Shown here: positions 1 to 8,751 of the stretch, piece after piece
Numbering within the stretch: the stretch's first letter is position 1
How the letters are laid out: every line of letters starts with the position of its first letter
Assembly (NCBI GenBank): GCA_000717735.1
Contig: JOBE01000006.1
Coordinates: 62,001 to 126,000 of the forward strand
Direction: 5' to 3'
Origin: Streptomyces griseoluteus
GTDB lineage: Bacteria; Actinomycetota; Actinomycetes; Streptomycetales; Streptomycetaceae
Length of the DNA: 64,000 nt
Program-made: the position numbers and the translations under genes
The notes under the pieces: generated by a model
Told to the model about the DNA's origin: nothing
The model's input: the letters and a program-made list of their open reading frames with translations, nothing else
The model's database searches: none

Positions 1-1
1 G

Positions 2-163
2 TCCCAGCGGAATCTGAACGGATTGCCCGGGCTCCCGACCCCTGCGGAACTTCTGCTCGTTATGGGAGTGGTGGGCCTGTCCCTGACCCGGGGCAGGCGT
101 TCGCACGGACTGAGGAGTGGATGTGGGGGATTTGGCCGTCGGCGCACGATCCGGACACGATGA
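2..163 (+). CDS. C-terminal end of an upstream type I signal peptidase (partial)
   Basis: This open frame enters from the left edge of the window and stops at TGA 161-163. The visible tail holds a short hydrophobic stretch (AELLLVMGVVGLSL) followed by an Arg-rich end, which is the layout of the C-terminal membrane anchor seen in the two signal peptidases that follow. Its 3' end overlaps the next gene by about 40 bases in another frame. Streptomycetes carry several tandem signal peptidase genes at this chromosomal position, which supports the assignment. The catalytic part lies outside the window, so the call rests on the tail and on context only. Confidence 0.45.
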   Translation, partial: SQRNLNGLPGLPTPAELLLVMGVVGLSLTRGRRSHGLRSGCGGFGRRRTIRTR

Positions 164-1067
164 GCCCGACAAGAGGGCCGGCGGGGCCTTCGGCGATGAC
201 ACGACGGGTGACGACGTGACGGGTGACGAGCAGGCGCAGCCACCGGGCGGTGGCACGCCGGGCGAGGGCGACGACGACACGGCGGGCGGGTCCGGCAGGG
301 GCCCGAAGAAGCAGCGCTCCTTCTGGAAGGAACTGCCCCTCCTCGTGGGCATCGCGCTGGTGCTCGCCCTGCTGATCAAGACCTTCCTGGTGCAGGCGTT
401 CTCGATCCCCTCGGAATCGATGATGAACACCCTCCAGAAGGGGGACCGGGTCCTCGTCGACAAGCTGACCCCCTGGTTCGGCTCCGAGCCCGAGCGCGGC
501 GAGGTCGTCGTCTTCCACGACCCGGGCGGCTGGCTCGAAGGCCAGCAGACGCCCACGCCGAACGTGGTGCAGAAGTTCCTCAGCTTCATCGGCCTCATGC
601 CGTCCGCCGAGGAGAAGGACCTCATCAAGCGCGTCATCGCCGTCGGCGGGGACACCGTCTCCTGCAAGGAGGGCGGCAAGGTCGTCCTCAACGGCAAGGC
701 GCTGGACGAGACCGCCTACCTCTACCCCGGCTCCGTGCCCTGCCAGGACTCCTTCGGCCCCATCAAGGTCCCCGAGAACCGGATCTGGGTCATGGGCGAC
801 AACCGGCAGAACTCGCTGGACTCCCGCTTCCACCAGCAGCTCCCCGGCGGCGGCACCGTCTCCGAGGACGAGGTCGTGGGCCGCGCCGTCGTGATCGCCT
901 GGCCCGTCACCCGCTGGGCGACCCTCCCCGTGCCGGAGGTCTTCGACCAGCCCGGTCTCGACCAGGCCGTGGCCGCCGCCCCCGTCGGCGCCGCCGGTCT
1001 CGCCGGAGCGCTCCCGCTGGTGCTGTGGCGCCGGAAGAAGCTGGCCGCACGGCATACCGCCGCGTAG
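123..1067 (+). CDS. lepB: Type I signal peptidase (S26 family)
   Basis: Membrane-bound serine protease that removes signal peptides from exported proteins on the outer face of the membrane. Numbering from GTG 117, the first ~68 residues are an acidic, Gly-rich cytoplasmic extension, followed by a transmembrane segment (LPLLVGIALVLALL), the motif SIPSESM with nucleophile Ser ~101, the general base Lys ~171 in LIKRVIAVGGDT, and MGDNRQNSLDSR. A second hydrophobic segment near the C-terminus ends in WRRKK, giving the two-anchor topology typical of streptomycete Sip proteins. GTG 123 is preferred because GAGGAG lies 5 bases upstream; GTG 117 overlaps that site. First of two complete tandem paralogues. 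Confidence 0.93.
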   Translation: MGDLAVGARSGHDEPDKRAGGAFGDDTTGDDVTGDEQAQPPGGGTPGEGDDDTAGGSGRGPKKQRSFWKELPLLVGIALVLALLIKTFLVQAFSIPSESMMNTLQKGDRVLVDKLTPWFGSEPERGEVVVFHDPGGWLEGQQTPTPNVVQKFLSFIGLMPSAEEKDLIKRVIAVGGDTVSCKEGGKVVLNGKALDETAYLYPGSVPCQDSFGPIKVPENRIWVMGDNRQNSLDSRFHQQLPGGGTVSEDEVVGRAVVIAWPVTRWATLPVPEVFDQPGLDQAVAAAPVGAAGLAGALPLVLWRRKKLAARHTAA

Positions 1068-1141
1068 TGACCCGCGGGTAGGGTGCCGACCCGGACCGTC
1101 GACAGACCCACGGCCCGCCGACAGACCTACGGGGTGCGCGC

Positions 1142-1909
1142 ATGAGCGGAAAGATACGGACCCAGGACGGCCTCGGCCGCCTCGGCAGCGTGCTGTCGGG
1201 GCTGGCCGTGGCCGTCGGCTGTGTGCTCTTCCTCGGCGGCTTCGTCTGGGGAGCGCTGCTCTACCAGCCTTACACCGTCCCCAGTGACTCCATGACCCCG
1301 ACCATCGGCGTCGGGTCCAAGATCCTCGCCCAGCGCATCGACGGCGACGAGGTGCGGCGCGGGGACGTGGTCGTCTTCACCGACCCGCTCTGGGGCGGCG
1401 CGCCCATGGTCAAGCGGGTCGCCGCCGTCGGCGGCGACACCGTCGCCTGCTGCGACCGCGACGGACGCCTCACCGTCAACGGCACCCCCGTCGACGAGCC
1501 CTACCTGCGGCAGGGACCCGACGGCAGGACCGTCGCCTCCGGCACGGAGTTCTCCGTCACCGTCCCGCAGGGCAACCTCTTCCTCCTCGGCGACGACCGG
1601 CACACCTCGCTCGACTCCCGTACGCACATGGAGGAGGCCGGACAGGGCTCCGTCCCGCGCTCCGCCGTCGTCTCCCGGGTCGACGCCGTGGTCTGGCCCG
1701 CCGAGGGCCTCCTGGACCGCCCCACGGGCTTCGCGGGCCTTCCGGGCGGGATCTCGGAACCCGGGCCGGTACGACCGCTCCTCGTCGCCATCGCGGCCGG
1801 AGCGATCCTGGTCCTGGGCGGCGGGGCGTACGGACCGGTGGCCCGTCTGTTCACGCGCCGGCGCCCGGCGGGACCGGGGGCCCGGGGTCGGGAGAAGGTG
1901 GGTACATGA
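1142..1909 (+). CDS. lepB: Type I signal peptidase, second complete paralogue
   Basis: 255-residue S26 signal peptidase. An N-terminal transmembrane segment (residues ~18-40) is followed by the nucleophile in TVPSDSMTP (Ser50), the general base in MVKRVAAVGGDT (Lys91) and the LLGDDRHTSLDSR box. A C-terminal hydrophobic segment (LLVAIAAGAILVLGGG) and an Arg-rich tail form a second anchor. It lacks the long acidic N-terminal extension of its upstream neighbour, so the tandem copies have probably diverged in localisation or substrate range (inference). The stop overlaps the start of the Nudix gene (ATGA), indicating co-transcription. Confidence 0.93.
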   Translation: MSGKIRTQDGLGRLGSVLSGLAVAVGCVLFLGGFVWGALLYQPYTVPSDSMTPTIGVGSKILAQRIDGDEVRRGDVVVFTDPLWGGAPMVKRVAAVGGDTVACCDRDGRLTVNGTPVDEPYLRQGPDGRTVASGTEFSVTVPQGNLFLLGDDRHTSLDSRTHMEEAGQGSVPRSAVVSRVDAVVWPAEGLLDRPTGFAGLPGGISEPGPVRPLLVAIAAGAILVLGGGAYGPVARLFTRRRPAGPGARGREKVGT

Positions 1910-2433
1910 CGGACTTCGACGCGGCGCGGGTTTCGGAGTCGGGGCCTCCGCGTCGGCGCGTCGCCCGGGTCGTGCTCCTCGACCCCGACGACCGCGTCCT
2001 GCTCCTGCACGGATACGAGCCGGACGACCCGGCCGACACCTGGTGGTTCACCCCCGGCGGCGGCCTGGAGGGCGCCGAGACCCACGAGCAGGCGGCGCTG
2101 CGCGAGCTCGCCGAGGAGACCGGCATCACCGACGTCGACCTCGGACCGGTGCTCTGGAAGCGGTACTGCTCATTCCCCTTCGACGGGCGCCGCTGGGACC
2201 AGGACGAGTGGTACTACCTCGCCCGCACCCGCGGAACCGGGGCCGCGCCCCGGCCGCAGGCCCTCACCGAGCTGGAGAACCGCAGCATCGCGGGCCTGAG
2301 ATGGTGGACCTCCGCCGAACTGTCGGCGGCCCGTGAGACGGTGTACCCGACCAGACTCGCCGAGCTGCTGCGCACGCTGCTCGATGAGGGGCCTCCGAGT
2401 GCCCCGGTCGATCTCGCCCCGGAAATCGTTTAG
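1906..2433 (+). CDS. Nudix hydrolase
   Basis: 175-residue protein with a complete Nudix box at about residues 51-73 (GGGLEGAETHEQAALRELAEE, matching Gx5Ex7REUxEExGU), where the glutamates bind Mg2+ for hydrolysis of a nucleoside diphosphate linked to another moiety. The preceding WWFTPGGG strand is typical of the fold. The substrate cannot be read from the sequence. The start codon overlaps the stop of the signal peptidase gene by four bases, so translation is probably coupled. Confidence 0.9.
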   Translation: MTDFDAARVSESGPPRRRVARVVLLDPDDRVLLLHGYEPDDPADTWWFTPGGGLEGAETHEQAALRELAEETGITDVDLGPVLWKRYCSFPFDGRRWDQDEWYYLARTRGTGAAPRPQALTELENRSIAGLRWWTSAELSAARETVYPTRLAELLRTLLDEGPPSAPVDLAPEIV

Positions 2434-2488
2434 GGGCACGTTCGACTGGCGCACAATAGGGGGACGCACGGCTGAAGGGGAACATGCC

Positions 2489-2797
2489 ATGAGCGCCGAG
2501 GACCTCGAGAAGTACGAGACCGAGATGGAGCTGAAGCTCTACCGGGAGTACCGCGATGTCGTCGGGCTGTTCAAATACGTCATCGAGACCGAGCGGCGCT
2601 TCTACCTCACGAACGACTACGAGATGCAGGTGCACTCGGTGCAGGGCGAGGTGTTCTTCGAGGTCAGCATGGCCGACGCCTGGGTCTGGGACATGTACCG
2701 GCCGGCCAGGTTCGTCAAGCAGGTCCGCGTCCTCACCTTCAAGGACGTGAACATCGAGGAGCTCAACAAGAGCGACCTCGAACTCCCCGGCAGCTGA
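2489..2797 (+). CDS. DUF2469 family protein
   Basis: 102-residue acidic protein beginning MSAEDLEKYETEMELKLYRE and containing FKYVIETERRFYLTN and VWDMYRPARFVKQVRVLTF. It is recognisable as the highly conserved actinobacterial DUF2469 family, which has no established function and lies between signal peptidase and YraN genes in many actinomycetes. ATG 2489 is chosen because the purine-rich GAAGGGG lies 8 bases upstream. No signal peptide or membrane segment is visible. A strong hairpin follows the stop codon. Confidence 0.88.
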   Translation: MSAEDLEKYETEMELKLYREYRDVVGLFKYVIETERRFYLTNDYEMQVHSVQGEVFFEVSMADAWVWDMYRPARFVKQVRVLTFKDVNIEELNKSDLELPGS

Positions 2798-2802
2798 GAG
2801 CG

Positions 2803-2826
2803 CCCCTCACCCGCAAGGGTGAGGGG
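2803..2826 (+). terminator. Rho-independent-like hairpin after the DUF2469 gene
   Basis: Perfect 10-bp stem CCCCTCACCC / GGGTGAGGGG with a GCAA tetraloop, six bases after the stop codon and followed by GTTCTCC. It probably ends the signal peptidase-Nudix-DUF2469 transcript before yraN. Confidence 0.7.
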
Positions 2827-2909
2827 GTTCTCCACAGGCCCACGGTCCTCCACAGCGCCACACGCGGAACCCACCCAGCCGTCACAGTCGGTGACGGAGG
2901 TGGTACCGC

Positions 2910-3332
2910 ATGAACGCGATCGACGCGACCGACCAGAACACCAGCACGGATCCGACCGCCGGACGGTCCCGGACGACCCGGGCCCTCGGGCGGTACGGCG
3001 AAGAACTGGCCGCCCGCCGGCTCACCGCCCTCGGCCTGCACATCCTCGCCCGCAACTGGCGCTGCGGCCGGACCGGCGAGATCGACATCGTCGCCCGCGA
3101 CGGCGACACCCTCGTCGTCTGCGAGGTCAAGACCCGGCGCCTGGGCACCTACGAACACCCGATGGCCGCCGTCACACCCCGCAAGGCCGACCGGCTCCGC
3201 CGCCTCGCCGCCTGCTGGCTCGACCACCACGACAGCCCGGCGCCCTCCGGCGGCGTCCGCATCGACCTCGTCGGCATCGTCCTGCCCCGCCGCGGCGCCC
3301 CCGTCCTCACCCACGCCCAGGGGGTGGCCTGA
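2910..3332 (+). CDS. YraN family (UPF0102) endonuclease-fold protein
   Basis: 140-residue protein with the UPF0102/YraN signature: an N-terminal helix [12 protein letters not shown] (residues ~28-38), then [21 protein letters not shown] (~56-76). The Asp and Glu-x-Lys residues match the catalytic layout of restriction endonuclease-like folds. The molecular role is unproven, and the usual neighbours are a YifB-type AAA protein and DprA, as here. A good GGAGGT site precedes ATG 2910. The stop lies one base before the next start. Confidence 0.9.
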   Translation: MNAIDATDQNTSTDPTAGRSRTTRALGRYGEELAARRLTALGLHILARNWRCGRTGEIDIVARDGDTLVVCEVKTRRLGTYEHPMAAVTPRKADRLRRLAACWLDHHDSPAPSGGVRIDLVGIVLPRRGAPVLTHAQGVA

Positions 3333-3333
3333 G

Positions 3334-4947
3334 ATGGGATTCGCCCGCACCTGCTCCGTCGCCCTCGTCGGCGTCGAAGGCGTCGTCGTCGAGGTCCAGG
3401 CAGACCTCGAACCCGGCGTCGCCGCCTTCACCCTCGTGGGCCTCCCCGACAAGAGCCTCACCGAGAGCCGCGACCGGGTCCGCGCCGCCGTCGTCAACTC
3501 CGGCGCCGAATGGCCGCAGAAGAAGCTCACCGTCGGACTCAGCCCGGCGTCCGTCCCGAAGGGCGGCTCCGGATTCGACCTGGCCGTGGCGGCGGCGGTG
3601 CTCGGCGCCGCCGAACGCATCGACCCGCGCGCCATCGCCGACCTCGTCCTCATCGGTGAACTCGGCCTCGATGGACGCGTCCGGCCCGTCCGCGGCATCC
3701 TGCCCGCCGTCCTCGCCGCCGCCGACGCCGGATACCGCCAGGTCGTCGTCCCCGAACAGACCGCCGGCGAAGCCGCGCTCGTCCCCGGAGTGTCCGTCCT
3801 CGGCGTCCGCAGCCTCCGCCAACTCATCGCCGTCCTCACCGACGAACCCGTCCCCGAAGAGGAACCCACCGAAGCGGGCAGGCCCGACGCCATGCTCGCG
3901 GGCCTCCTCGTCCCCGGAGCGGGCATCGGCACCGGACTCGCCCCCGCCGCCACCGACGGCCCCGACCTCGCCGATGTCGCGGGCCAGCACCGCGCCCGCC
4001 GCGCCCTGGAAGTCGCCGCCGCCGGCAGCCACCACCTGCTGCTCTCCGGCCCACCCGGCGCCGGGAAGACCATGCTGGCCGAGCGCCTCCCCGGTATCCT
4101 CCCGCCGCTCACCCGACAGGAATCACTCGAAGTCACCGCCGTCCACTCCGTCGCCGGCATCCTCCCGCCCGGCGAACCCCTCGTCCGACGCGCGCCCTAC
4201 TGCGCACCCCACCACTCCGCCACCATGCAGTCCCTCGTCGGCGGCGGAAACGGCCTCCCCAGGCCCGGTGCCGTCTCCCTGGCACACCGCGGGATCCTCT
4301 TTCTCGACGAGGCCCCCGAGTTCTCCGGCAGGGCCCTCGACGCCCTCCGCCAGCCCCTCGAATCCGGGCACGTCGTCATCGCCCGTGCCGCCGGGGTCGT
4401 ACGCCTCCCCGCCCGCTTCCTCCTCGCCCTCGCGGCCAACCCCTGCCCCTGCGGACGGCACACCCTGCACGGCGCCGGCTGCGAATGCCCGGCCGCGCTC
4501 GTCCGCCGCTACCAGGCACGCCTCTCCGGACCCCTCCTCGACCGTGTCGACCTGCGCGTGGAAGTCGAACCCGTCACCCGCGCCGACCTCCTCGGCCAGG
4601 GCGACCGGGGCGAGACCACCGCCGCCGTCGCCGCCCGCGTCCACGAGGCCCGCGCCCGCGCCGCCGCACGCCTCGCCGACACCCCCTGGAACGTCAACAG
4701 CGAGATCCCCGGCCACGAACTGCGCACGCGCTACCTCGCCGCACCCGGAGCCCTCGCCACCGCCGAACGCGACATCGAACGCGGACTCCTCACCGCTCGC
4801 GGTGTCGACCGGGTCCTCCGCGTCGCCTGGACCGTCGCCGACCTCGCCGGACACGACCGGCCGGACAGCCAGGACATCGCCCTCGCCCTCGAACTGCGCA
4901 CCGGCATCACCCGCGGAGTACCCGTAGGGGCGGGGGAGCGCGCATGA
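3334..4947 (+). CDS. YifB/ComM family Mg-chelatase-like AAA+ ATPase
   Basis: 537 residues. The N-terminal part (~1-190) has the Lon-protease-like fold typical of ComM/YifB (ALVGVEGVVVEVQADLEPGV and KGGSGFDLAVA). The AAA+ core follows with Walker A GPPGAGKT at 239-246, Walker B ILFLDEAPEF at about 319-328 and the cysteine-rich ANPCPCG...CECP element. ComM of Vibrio is a branch-migration helicase that aids integration of transforming DNA; by analogy this protein may act in recombination together with DprA, whose start overlaps its stop (ATGA). The actinobacterial role is not established. Confidence 0.92.
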   Translation: MGFARTCSVALVGVEGVVVEVQADLEPGVAAFTLVGLPDKSLTESRDRVRAAVVNSGAEWPQKKLTVGLSPASVPKGGSGFDLAVAAAVLGAAERIDPRAIADLVLIGELGLDGRVRPVRGILPAVLAAADAGYRQVVVPEQTAGEAALVPGVSVLGVRSLRQLIAVLTDEPVPEEEPTEAGRPDAMLAGLLVPGAGIGTGLAPAATDGPDLADVAGQHRARRALEVAAAGSHHLLLSGPPGAGKTMLAERLPGILPPLTRQESLEVTAVHSVAGILPPGEPLVRRAPYCAPHHSATMQSLVGGGNGLPRPGAVSLAHRGILFLDEAPEFSGRALDALRQPLESGHVVIARAAGVVRLPARFLLALAANPCPCGRHTLHGAGCECPAALVRRYQARLSGPLLDRVDLRVEVEPVTRADLLGQGDRGETTAAVAARVHEARARAAARLADTPWNVNSEIPGHELRTRYLAAPGALATAERDIERGLLTARGVDRVLRVAWTVADLAGHDRPDSQDIALALELRTGITRGVPVGAGERA

Positions 4948-6125
4948 CCGGCACCACCGCCATGGACGAACGGCGGGCCCGCGCCACACTCAGCCGAGCC
5001 GTCGAACCCGGCGACGAACACGCCGGCCGCTGGCTCCGCCGGCACGGAGCCACCGGCTTCCTCGACCGACTCCTCCACACCGTCGACTCCGCCGACATCT
5101 CGGGGGACGAGCCCTTCCCCGGCACCGGCCGCAAGCGCGTCGCCTCCTGGCGGCTGCGCGCCACCGCGGCCGACCCCGACCGCGACCTCGACACCATCCA
5201 GGAACTCGGCGGCCGCTTCCTCGTCCCCGGCGACACCGAATGGCCCCGTCAACTCGACGACCTCGGAGACGCCCGCCCCCTCGGCCTCTGGGTCCGGGGC
5301 CCCGCCGACCTCCGCACCTGGGCCCTCCGCTCCGTCGCCCTCGTCGGCGCCCGCGCCTGCACCCCGTACGGCGCCCACACCGCCGCCGACCTCGCCACCG
5401 GCCTCGCCCGTCAGGGCTGGGTCGTCGTCTCCGGAGCCGCCTACGGCATCGACGGCGCCGCCCACCGCGGCGCACTCGCGGCAGCCGGAGCCACCGTCGC
5501 CGTCCTCGCCTGCGGCGTCGACACGCCGTACCCCCGCGGCCACGACCAGCTCATCCGGCGCATCGCCGAACAAGGCCTCGTCGTAGGGGAGTTGCCGCCC
5601 GACAGTCATCCCACTCCGAGCCGCTTCATCCTGCGCAACCGCGTCATCGCCGCCCTTACCCGCGGCACCGTCGTCATCGAGGCCCAGCATCGCAGCGGCT
5701 CCCTCGTCACCGCCCGTGCCGCCGCCCGCCTCGGCCGCCACACCATGGGCGTCCCCGGACCCGTCACCAGCGCGCTTTCCGCGGGCGTCCACGAACTCCT
5801 GCGCGGCGACGCCACCCTCGTCACCGACGCCGAGGAGGTCATCGAACTCGTCGGCGACATGGGCCAGCTCGCCCCGGCGCGCCGGGGACCCGTACTGCCC
5901 CGCGACCTCCTCGCCCCCGCCGCGGCGCACATCCTGGAAGCGGTCCCCGCCCGCGGACCCACCCCCACGACCGTCATCGCACGCCGAGCCGGAACCGGCC
6001 CCGACGACACCCTCGCCAAGCTGTACGAGCTCCACTCGCTCGGGTTCGTCGAACGGCACGGCGAGGGCTGGCAGTTGACGAACACGGCCACGGACGCGTC
6101 GAACGCCCGGCGAGGCGGTACTTGA
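4944..6125 (+). CDS. dprA: DNA-processing protein DprA
   Basis: 393-residue DprA/Smf protein, a single-strand DNA-binding Rossmann-fold loader of RecA in competent bacteria. The core motifs VALVGARACTPYG (from about residue 131), VVVSGAAYGIDGAAHRGAL, GELPPDSHPTPSRFILRNRVIAALT and VIEAQHRSGSLVTARAA are all present, and a C-terminal winged-helix-like segment follows. The open frame extends further upstream inside the preceding gene, but ATG 4944 makes the usual ATGA overlap and starts the conserved protein. Natural competence is not known in streptomycetes, so the function here is probably recombination or repair. Confidence 0.93.
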   Translation: MTGTTAMDERRARATLSRAVEPGDEHAGRWLRRHGATGFLDRLLHTVDSADISGDEPFPGTGRKRVASWRLRATAADPDRDLDTIQELGGRFLVPGDTEWPRQLDDLGDARPLGLWVRGPADLRTWALRSVALVGARACTPYGAHTAADLATGLARQGWVVVSGAAYGIDGAAHRGALAAAGATVAVLACGVDTPYPRGHDQLIRRIAEQGLVVGELPPDSHPTPSRFILRNRVIAALTRGTVVIEAQHRSGSLVTARAAARLGRHTMGVPGPVTSALSAGVHELLRGDATLVTDAEEVIELVGDMGQLAPARRGPVLPRDLLAPAAAHILEAVPARGPTPTTVIARRAGTGPDDTLAKLYELHSLGFVERHGEGWQLTNTATDASNARRGGT

Positions 6126-6364
6126 CCTGGAGCATTCGGGTGAAAGGGTGATGACGATGAACAATCGAGTTCTCTCGGCCGCACCCGAGGGGCCGACACG
6201 CGCCACGGCCCGGGTTCGACAACGCGACCGAAGGCGTCCCCCCGGAGCGGCGCGATCCACCTCTGTTCGCGCACCGCGACCACGCACTCACGCTACGCTC
6301 ACCAGGATTCCGTCCAGGACACTCCCACCGACACACCCGACAGCAGAACGGCTCAAGGCAACGC
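6126..6364 (+). other. Intergenic region upstream of whiG
   Basis: About 240 bases between dprA and whiG. A short open frame (6148-6390) crosses it but runs into whiG and has no recognisable protein. A weak 6-bp stem (TCGGCC / GGCCGA, about 6175-6197) may end the dprA transcript. The whiG promoter presumably lies here, but no confident -35/-10 pair could be assigned by eye. Confidence 0.4.
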
Positions 6365-7201
6365 ATGCCCCAGCACACCTCCGGGTCTGACCGCGCTGCG
6401 GTGCCCCCAGCAGCCCGGGGCACCGTGCGACCGCCCGCACCGACCTCCCTCGACGAACTGTGGCGGTCCTACAAGGACACGGGAGACGAGAGGCTGCGGG
6501 AACAGCTGATCCTGCACTACTCGCCGCTCGTCAAATACGTCGCCGGACGGGTCAGCGTCGGGCTGCCGTCCAACGTGGAACAGGCCGACTTCGTCTCCTC
6601 CGGCGTCTTCGGCCTCATCGACGCCATCGAGAAGTTCGACGTCGAGCGGGCGATCAAGTTCGAGACGTACGCCATCACCCGTATCCGCGGCGCCATGATC
6701 GACGAGCTCCGCGCCCTCGACTGGATCCCCCGCTCCGTCCGGCAGAAGGCGCGCAACGTCGAGCGCGCCTACGCCACCCTCGAAGCCCAGCTCCGGCGCA
6801 CCCCCTCCGAGAGCGAGGTCGCCGCGGAGATGGACATCACGCTGGAGGACCTGCACGCGGTTTTCAGCCAGTTGTCCCTGGCGAACGTCGTCGCCCTGGA
6901 AGAGCTGCTCCACGTCGGCGGAGAGGGCGGCGACCGGCTCTCCCTGATGGACACCCTCGAGGACACCGCCGCCGACAACCCCGTCGAGGTCGCCGAGGAC
7001 CGCGAGCTGCGCCGACTGCTCGCCCGCGCCATCAACACGCTCCCGGAACGGGAGAAGACCGTCGTCACGCTCTACTACTACGAGGGCCTCACGCTCGCCG
7101 AGATCGGGCACGTCCTGGGCGTCACCGAGAGCCGAGTCAGCCAGATCCACACCAAGTCCGTCCTCCAGCTCCGCGCCAAGCTGGCCGACGTCGGACGCTG
7201 A
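6365..7201 (+). CDS. whiG: RNA polymerase sigma factor WhiG
   Basis: 278-residue FliA-type sigma factor that starts aerial-hypha sporulation in Streptomyces. Region 2 includes [21 protein letters not shown] and [21 protein letters not shown], region 3 follows ([18 protein letters not shown]), and region 4 has the helix-turn-helix [20 protein letters not shown] near the C-terminus. Its place directly after dprA matches the known streptomycete order. In model species WhiG activity is controlled by the anti-sigma factor RsiG with c-di-GMP, and it directs whiH and whiI; neither partner nor target is in this window. Confidence 0.96.
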   Translation: MPQHTSGSDRAAVPPAARGTVRPPAPTSLDELWRSYKDTGDERLREQLILHYSPLVKYVAGRVSVGLPSNVEQADFVSSGVFGLIDAIEKFDVERAIKFETYAITRIRGAMIDELRALDWIPRSVRQKARNVERAYATLEAQLRRTPSESEVAAEMDITLEDLHAVFSQLSLANVVALEELLHVGGEGGDRLSLMDTLEDTAADNPVEVAEDRELRRLLARAINTLPEREKTVVTLYYYEGLTLAEIGHVLGVTESRVSQIHTKSVLQLRAKLADVGR

Positions 7202-7231
7202 CCCGCCGCGAGCCGGTCGTAGAGTGGAGCC

Positions 7232-7822
7232 GTGCCCAGGATCAGAGCGGCCTCGGTGGCCGAGCACCGGACGATGCAGCGCGGCGCCCTCCTGGACGCC
7301 GCGCGCTCCCTGCTGTCCGAGGGCGGTACGGAGGCGCTGACCTTCCCCGCCCTCGCCGAGCGCACGGGCCTCGCCCGGTCCTCGGTGTACGAGTACTTCC
7401 GGTCGCGCGCGGCCGTCGTCGAGGAACTCTGCGCCGTCGACTTCCCGGTCTGGGCCGCCGAGGTCGAGACCGCCATGGACGGGGCGCAGACCCCTCAGGG
7501 CAAGGTCGAGGCGTACGTCCGCAAGCAGCTGGAGCTGGTCGGCGACCGGCGCCACCGCGCGGTCGTCGCCATCTCGGCGAGCGAGCTCGACGACGGTGCC
7601 CGCGAGAAGATCCGCGCGGCCCACGGCGGCCTCGTCGCCCTGATCGTCGAAGCGCTCGCCGCCCTCGGCCAGCCCCAGCCCCGGCTGGGCGCCATGCTGC
7701 TCCAGGGCGTCGTCGACGCCGCCGTCCGCCGTATCGAACTCGGCGCGGCCGAGGACCCGACGGAGATCGCCGAGGCGGCGGTCACGATGGCCCTCCACGG
7801 CGTCAACGGCACCACGGCCTGA
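7232..7822 (+). CDS. TetR family transcriptional regulator
   Basis: 196-residue regulator. The N-terminal DNA-binding domain (about residues 10-60) reads MQRGALLDAARSLLSEGG, then LTFPALAERTGLARSSVYEYF, the classical TetR helix-turn-helix. The C-terminal ligand/dimer domain has no family I can name. The start is GTG 7232. The gene is 30 bases after whiG on the same strand but probably forms its own unit. No adjacent divergently transcribed target suggests what it controls. Confidence 0.88.
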   Translation: MPRIRAASVAEHRTMQRGALLDAARSLLSEGGTEALTFPALAERTGLARSSVYEYFRSRAAVVEELCAVDFPVWAAEVETAMDGAQTPQGKVEAYVRKQLELVGDRRHRAVVAISASELDDGAREKIRAAHGGLVALIVEALAALGQPQPRLGAMLLQGVVDAAVRRIELGAAEDPTEIAEAAVTMALHGVNGTTA

Positions 7823-7862
7823 GCGCTCGGCACGGGGGAGGGCCTCCCCCTGGAACTCGGGG

Positions 7863-7893
7863 TTGAAGTTGCCGCTGCGGCAGCTCCTACCGT
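7863..7893 (+). promoter_or_regulatory. MerR-type promoter with 19-bp spacer and operator dyad
   Basis: TTGAAG (7863-7868) and TACCGT (7888-7893) are separated by exactly 19 bases. This is the overlong spacer characteristic of promoters that MerR-family activators untwist. The dyad AGTTGCCGC-T-GCGGCAGCT (7867-7885, 8 of 9 pairs) fills the spacer. It lies about 50 bases before the MerR/TipA-like gene, so autoregulation is likely. Confidence 0.7.
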
Positions 7894-7946
7894 CGTGACC
7901 AGGGCCGGAGAGACCGGCCAGGCGAGACACACGTGCGGGAGTGGCG

Positions 7947-8705
7947 ATGGACTGGCCGATCTCCGAGGTCGCCCGGATGTCGGGCGTGACCGCCCGGACC
8001 CTGCGCCACTACGACGAGACCGGCCTGCTGCCACCGGCCCGGATCGGTGCCAACGGCCACCGCTACTACGAGGAGCACCAGCTCCTGCTGCTGCAGCAGA
8101 TCCTCGTGCTGCGGGCGCTGGGCGTCGGGCTGCCGGAGATCGGCCGGATCCTTTCCGCCCAGGTCGACGAGGTGGACGCGCTACGCGGCCACCATCGGCG
8201 GCTGCTCGCGGAGCGGGACCGGCTCGACGCCCTGGCCGCCACCGTCTCCCGCACGATCGCGGCACTGGAGCAGTCCAGGAAGGACGGCAACCCCATGACC
8301 ATCAACCGACCGGAGAACCTCTTCGAGGGCATCCAGCCCTCCCACTACGCGGAGAACATGCGCGACTTCCCCGAGCTCGCCGAGGAGGTCGGACGGCGCG
8401 CCGCAACGATGAGCCAGGCCGAGGCCGACGCCGGGCACCGTGAGCGCACCGCGCAGATGATCCGGCTGGCCGAACTCATGGCCGCGGGCCACCCGGCCGA
8501 CGCCGACCCGGTGCAGGCCGAGATCGACGCCCAGTACCGGGCGCTGACCCGGCTGCGTACCGTCTCCGTCGAGGAGTACCGGGCCATCGGGCGCTCCTGC
8601 GTGGACAACGACGCCTGGCGCACCGCGTACGAGGCGATCGCCCCGGGTCTGGCCGCGTACCAGCGCGACGCCATCGAGGCCTACGCCGCCACACGGCTGC
8701 GCTGA
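7947..8705 (+). CDS. MerR family regulator with TipAS-like effector domain
   Basis: 252 residues. The N-terminal winged helix (WPISEVARMSGVTARTLRHYDETGLLPPAR, residues ~3-32) and a long dimerisation helix (to ~110) are MerR-like. The C-terminal part (NLFEGIQPSHYAENMRDFPELAEE onward to the end) resembles the TipAS/antibiotic-recognition domain of TipAL. By family knowledge, ligand binding would turn on its own promoter. ATG 7947 is preferred over GTG 7941 because GGGAG sits five bases upstream of the ATG. Which ligand is sensed cannot be told. Confidence 0.88.
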   Translation: MDWPISEVARMSGVTARTLRHYDETGLLPPARIGANGHRYYEEHQLLLLQQILVLRALGVGLPEIGRILSAQVDEVDALRGHHRRLLAERDRLDALAATVSRTIAALEQSRKDGNPMTINRPENLFEGIQPSHYAENMRDFPELAEEVGRRAATMSQAEADAGHRERTAQMIRLAELMAAGHPADADPVQAEIDAQYRALTRLRTVSVEEYRAIGRSCVDNDAWRTAYEAIAPGLAAYQRDAIEAYAATRLR

Positions 8706-8751
8706 GCCGACGCACAGCCGCCCCTCGCGGAGCGGAAGCGGCACCCCCTCC

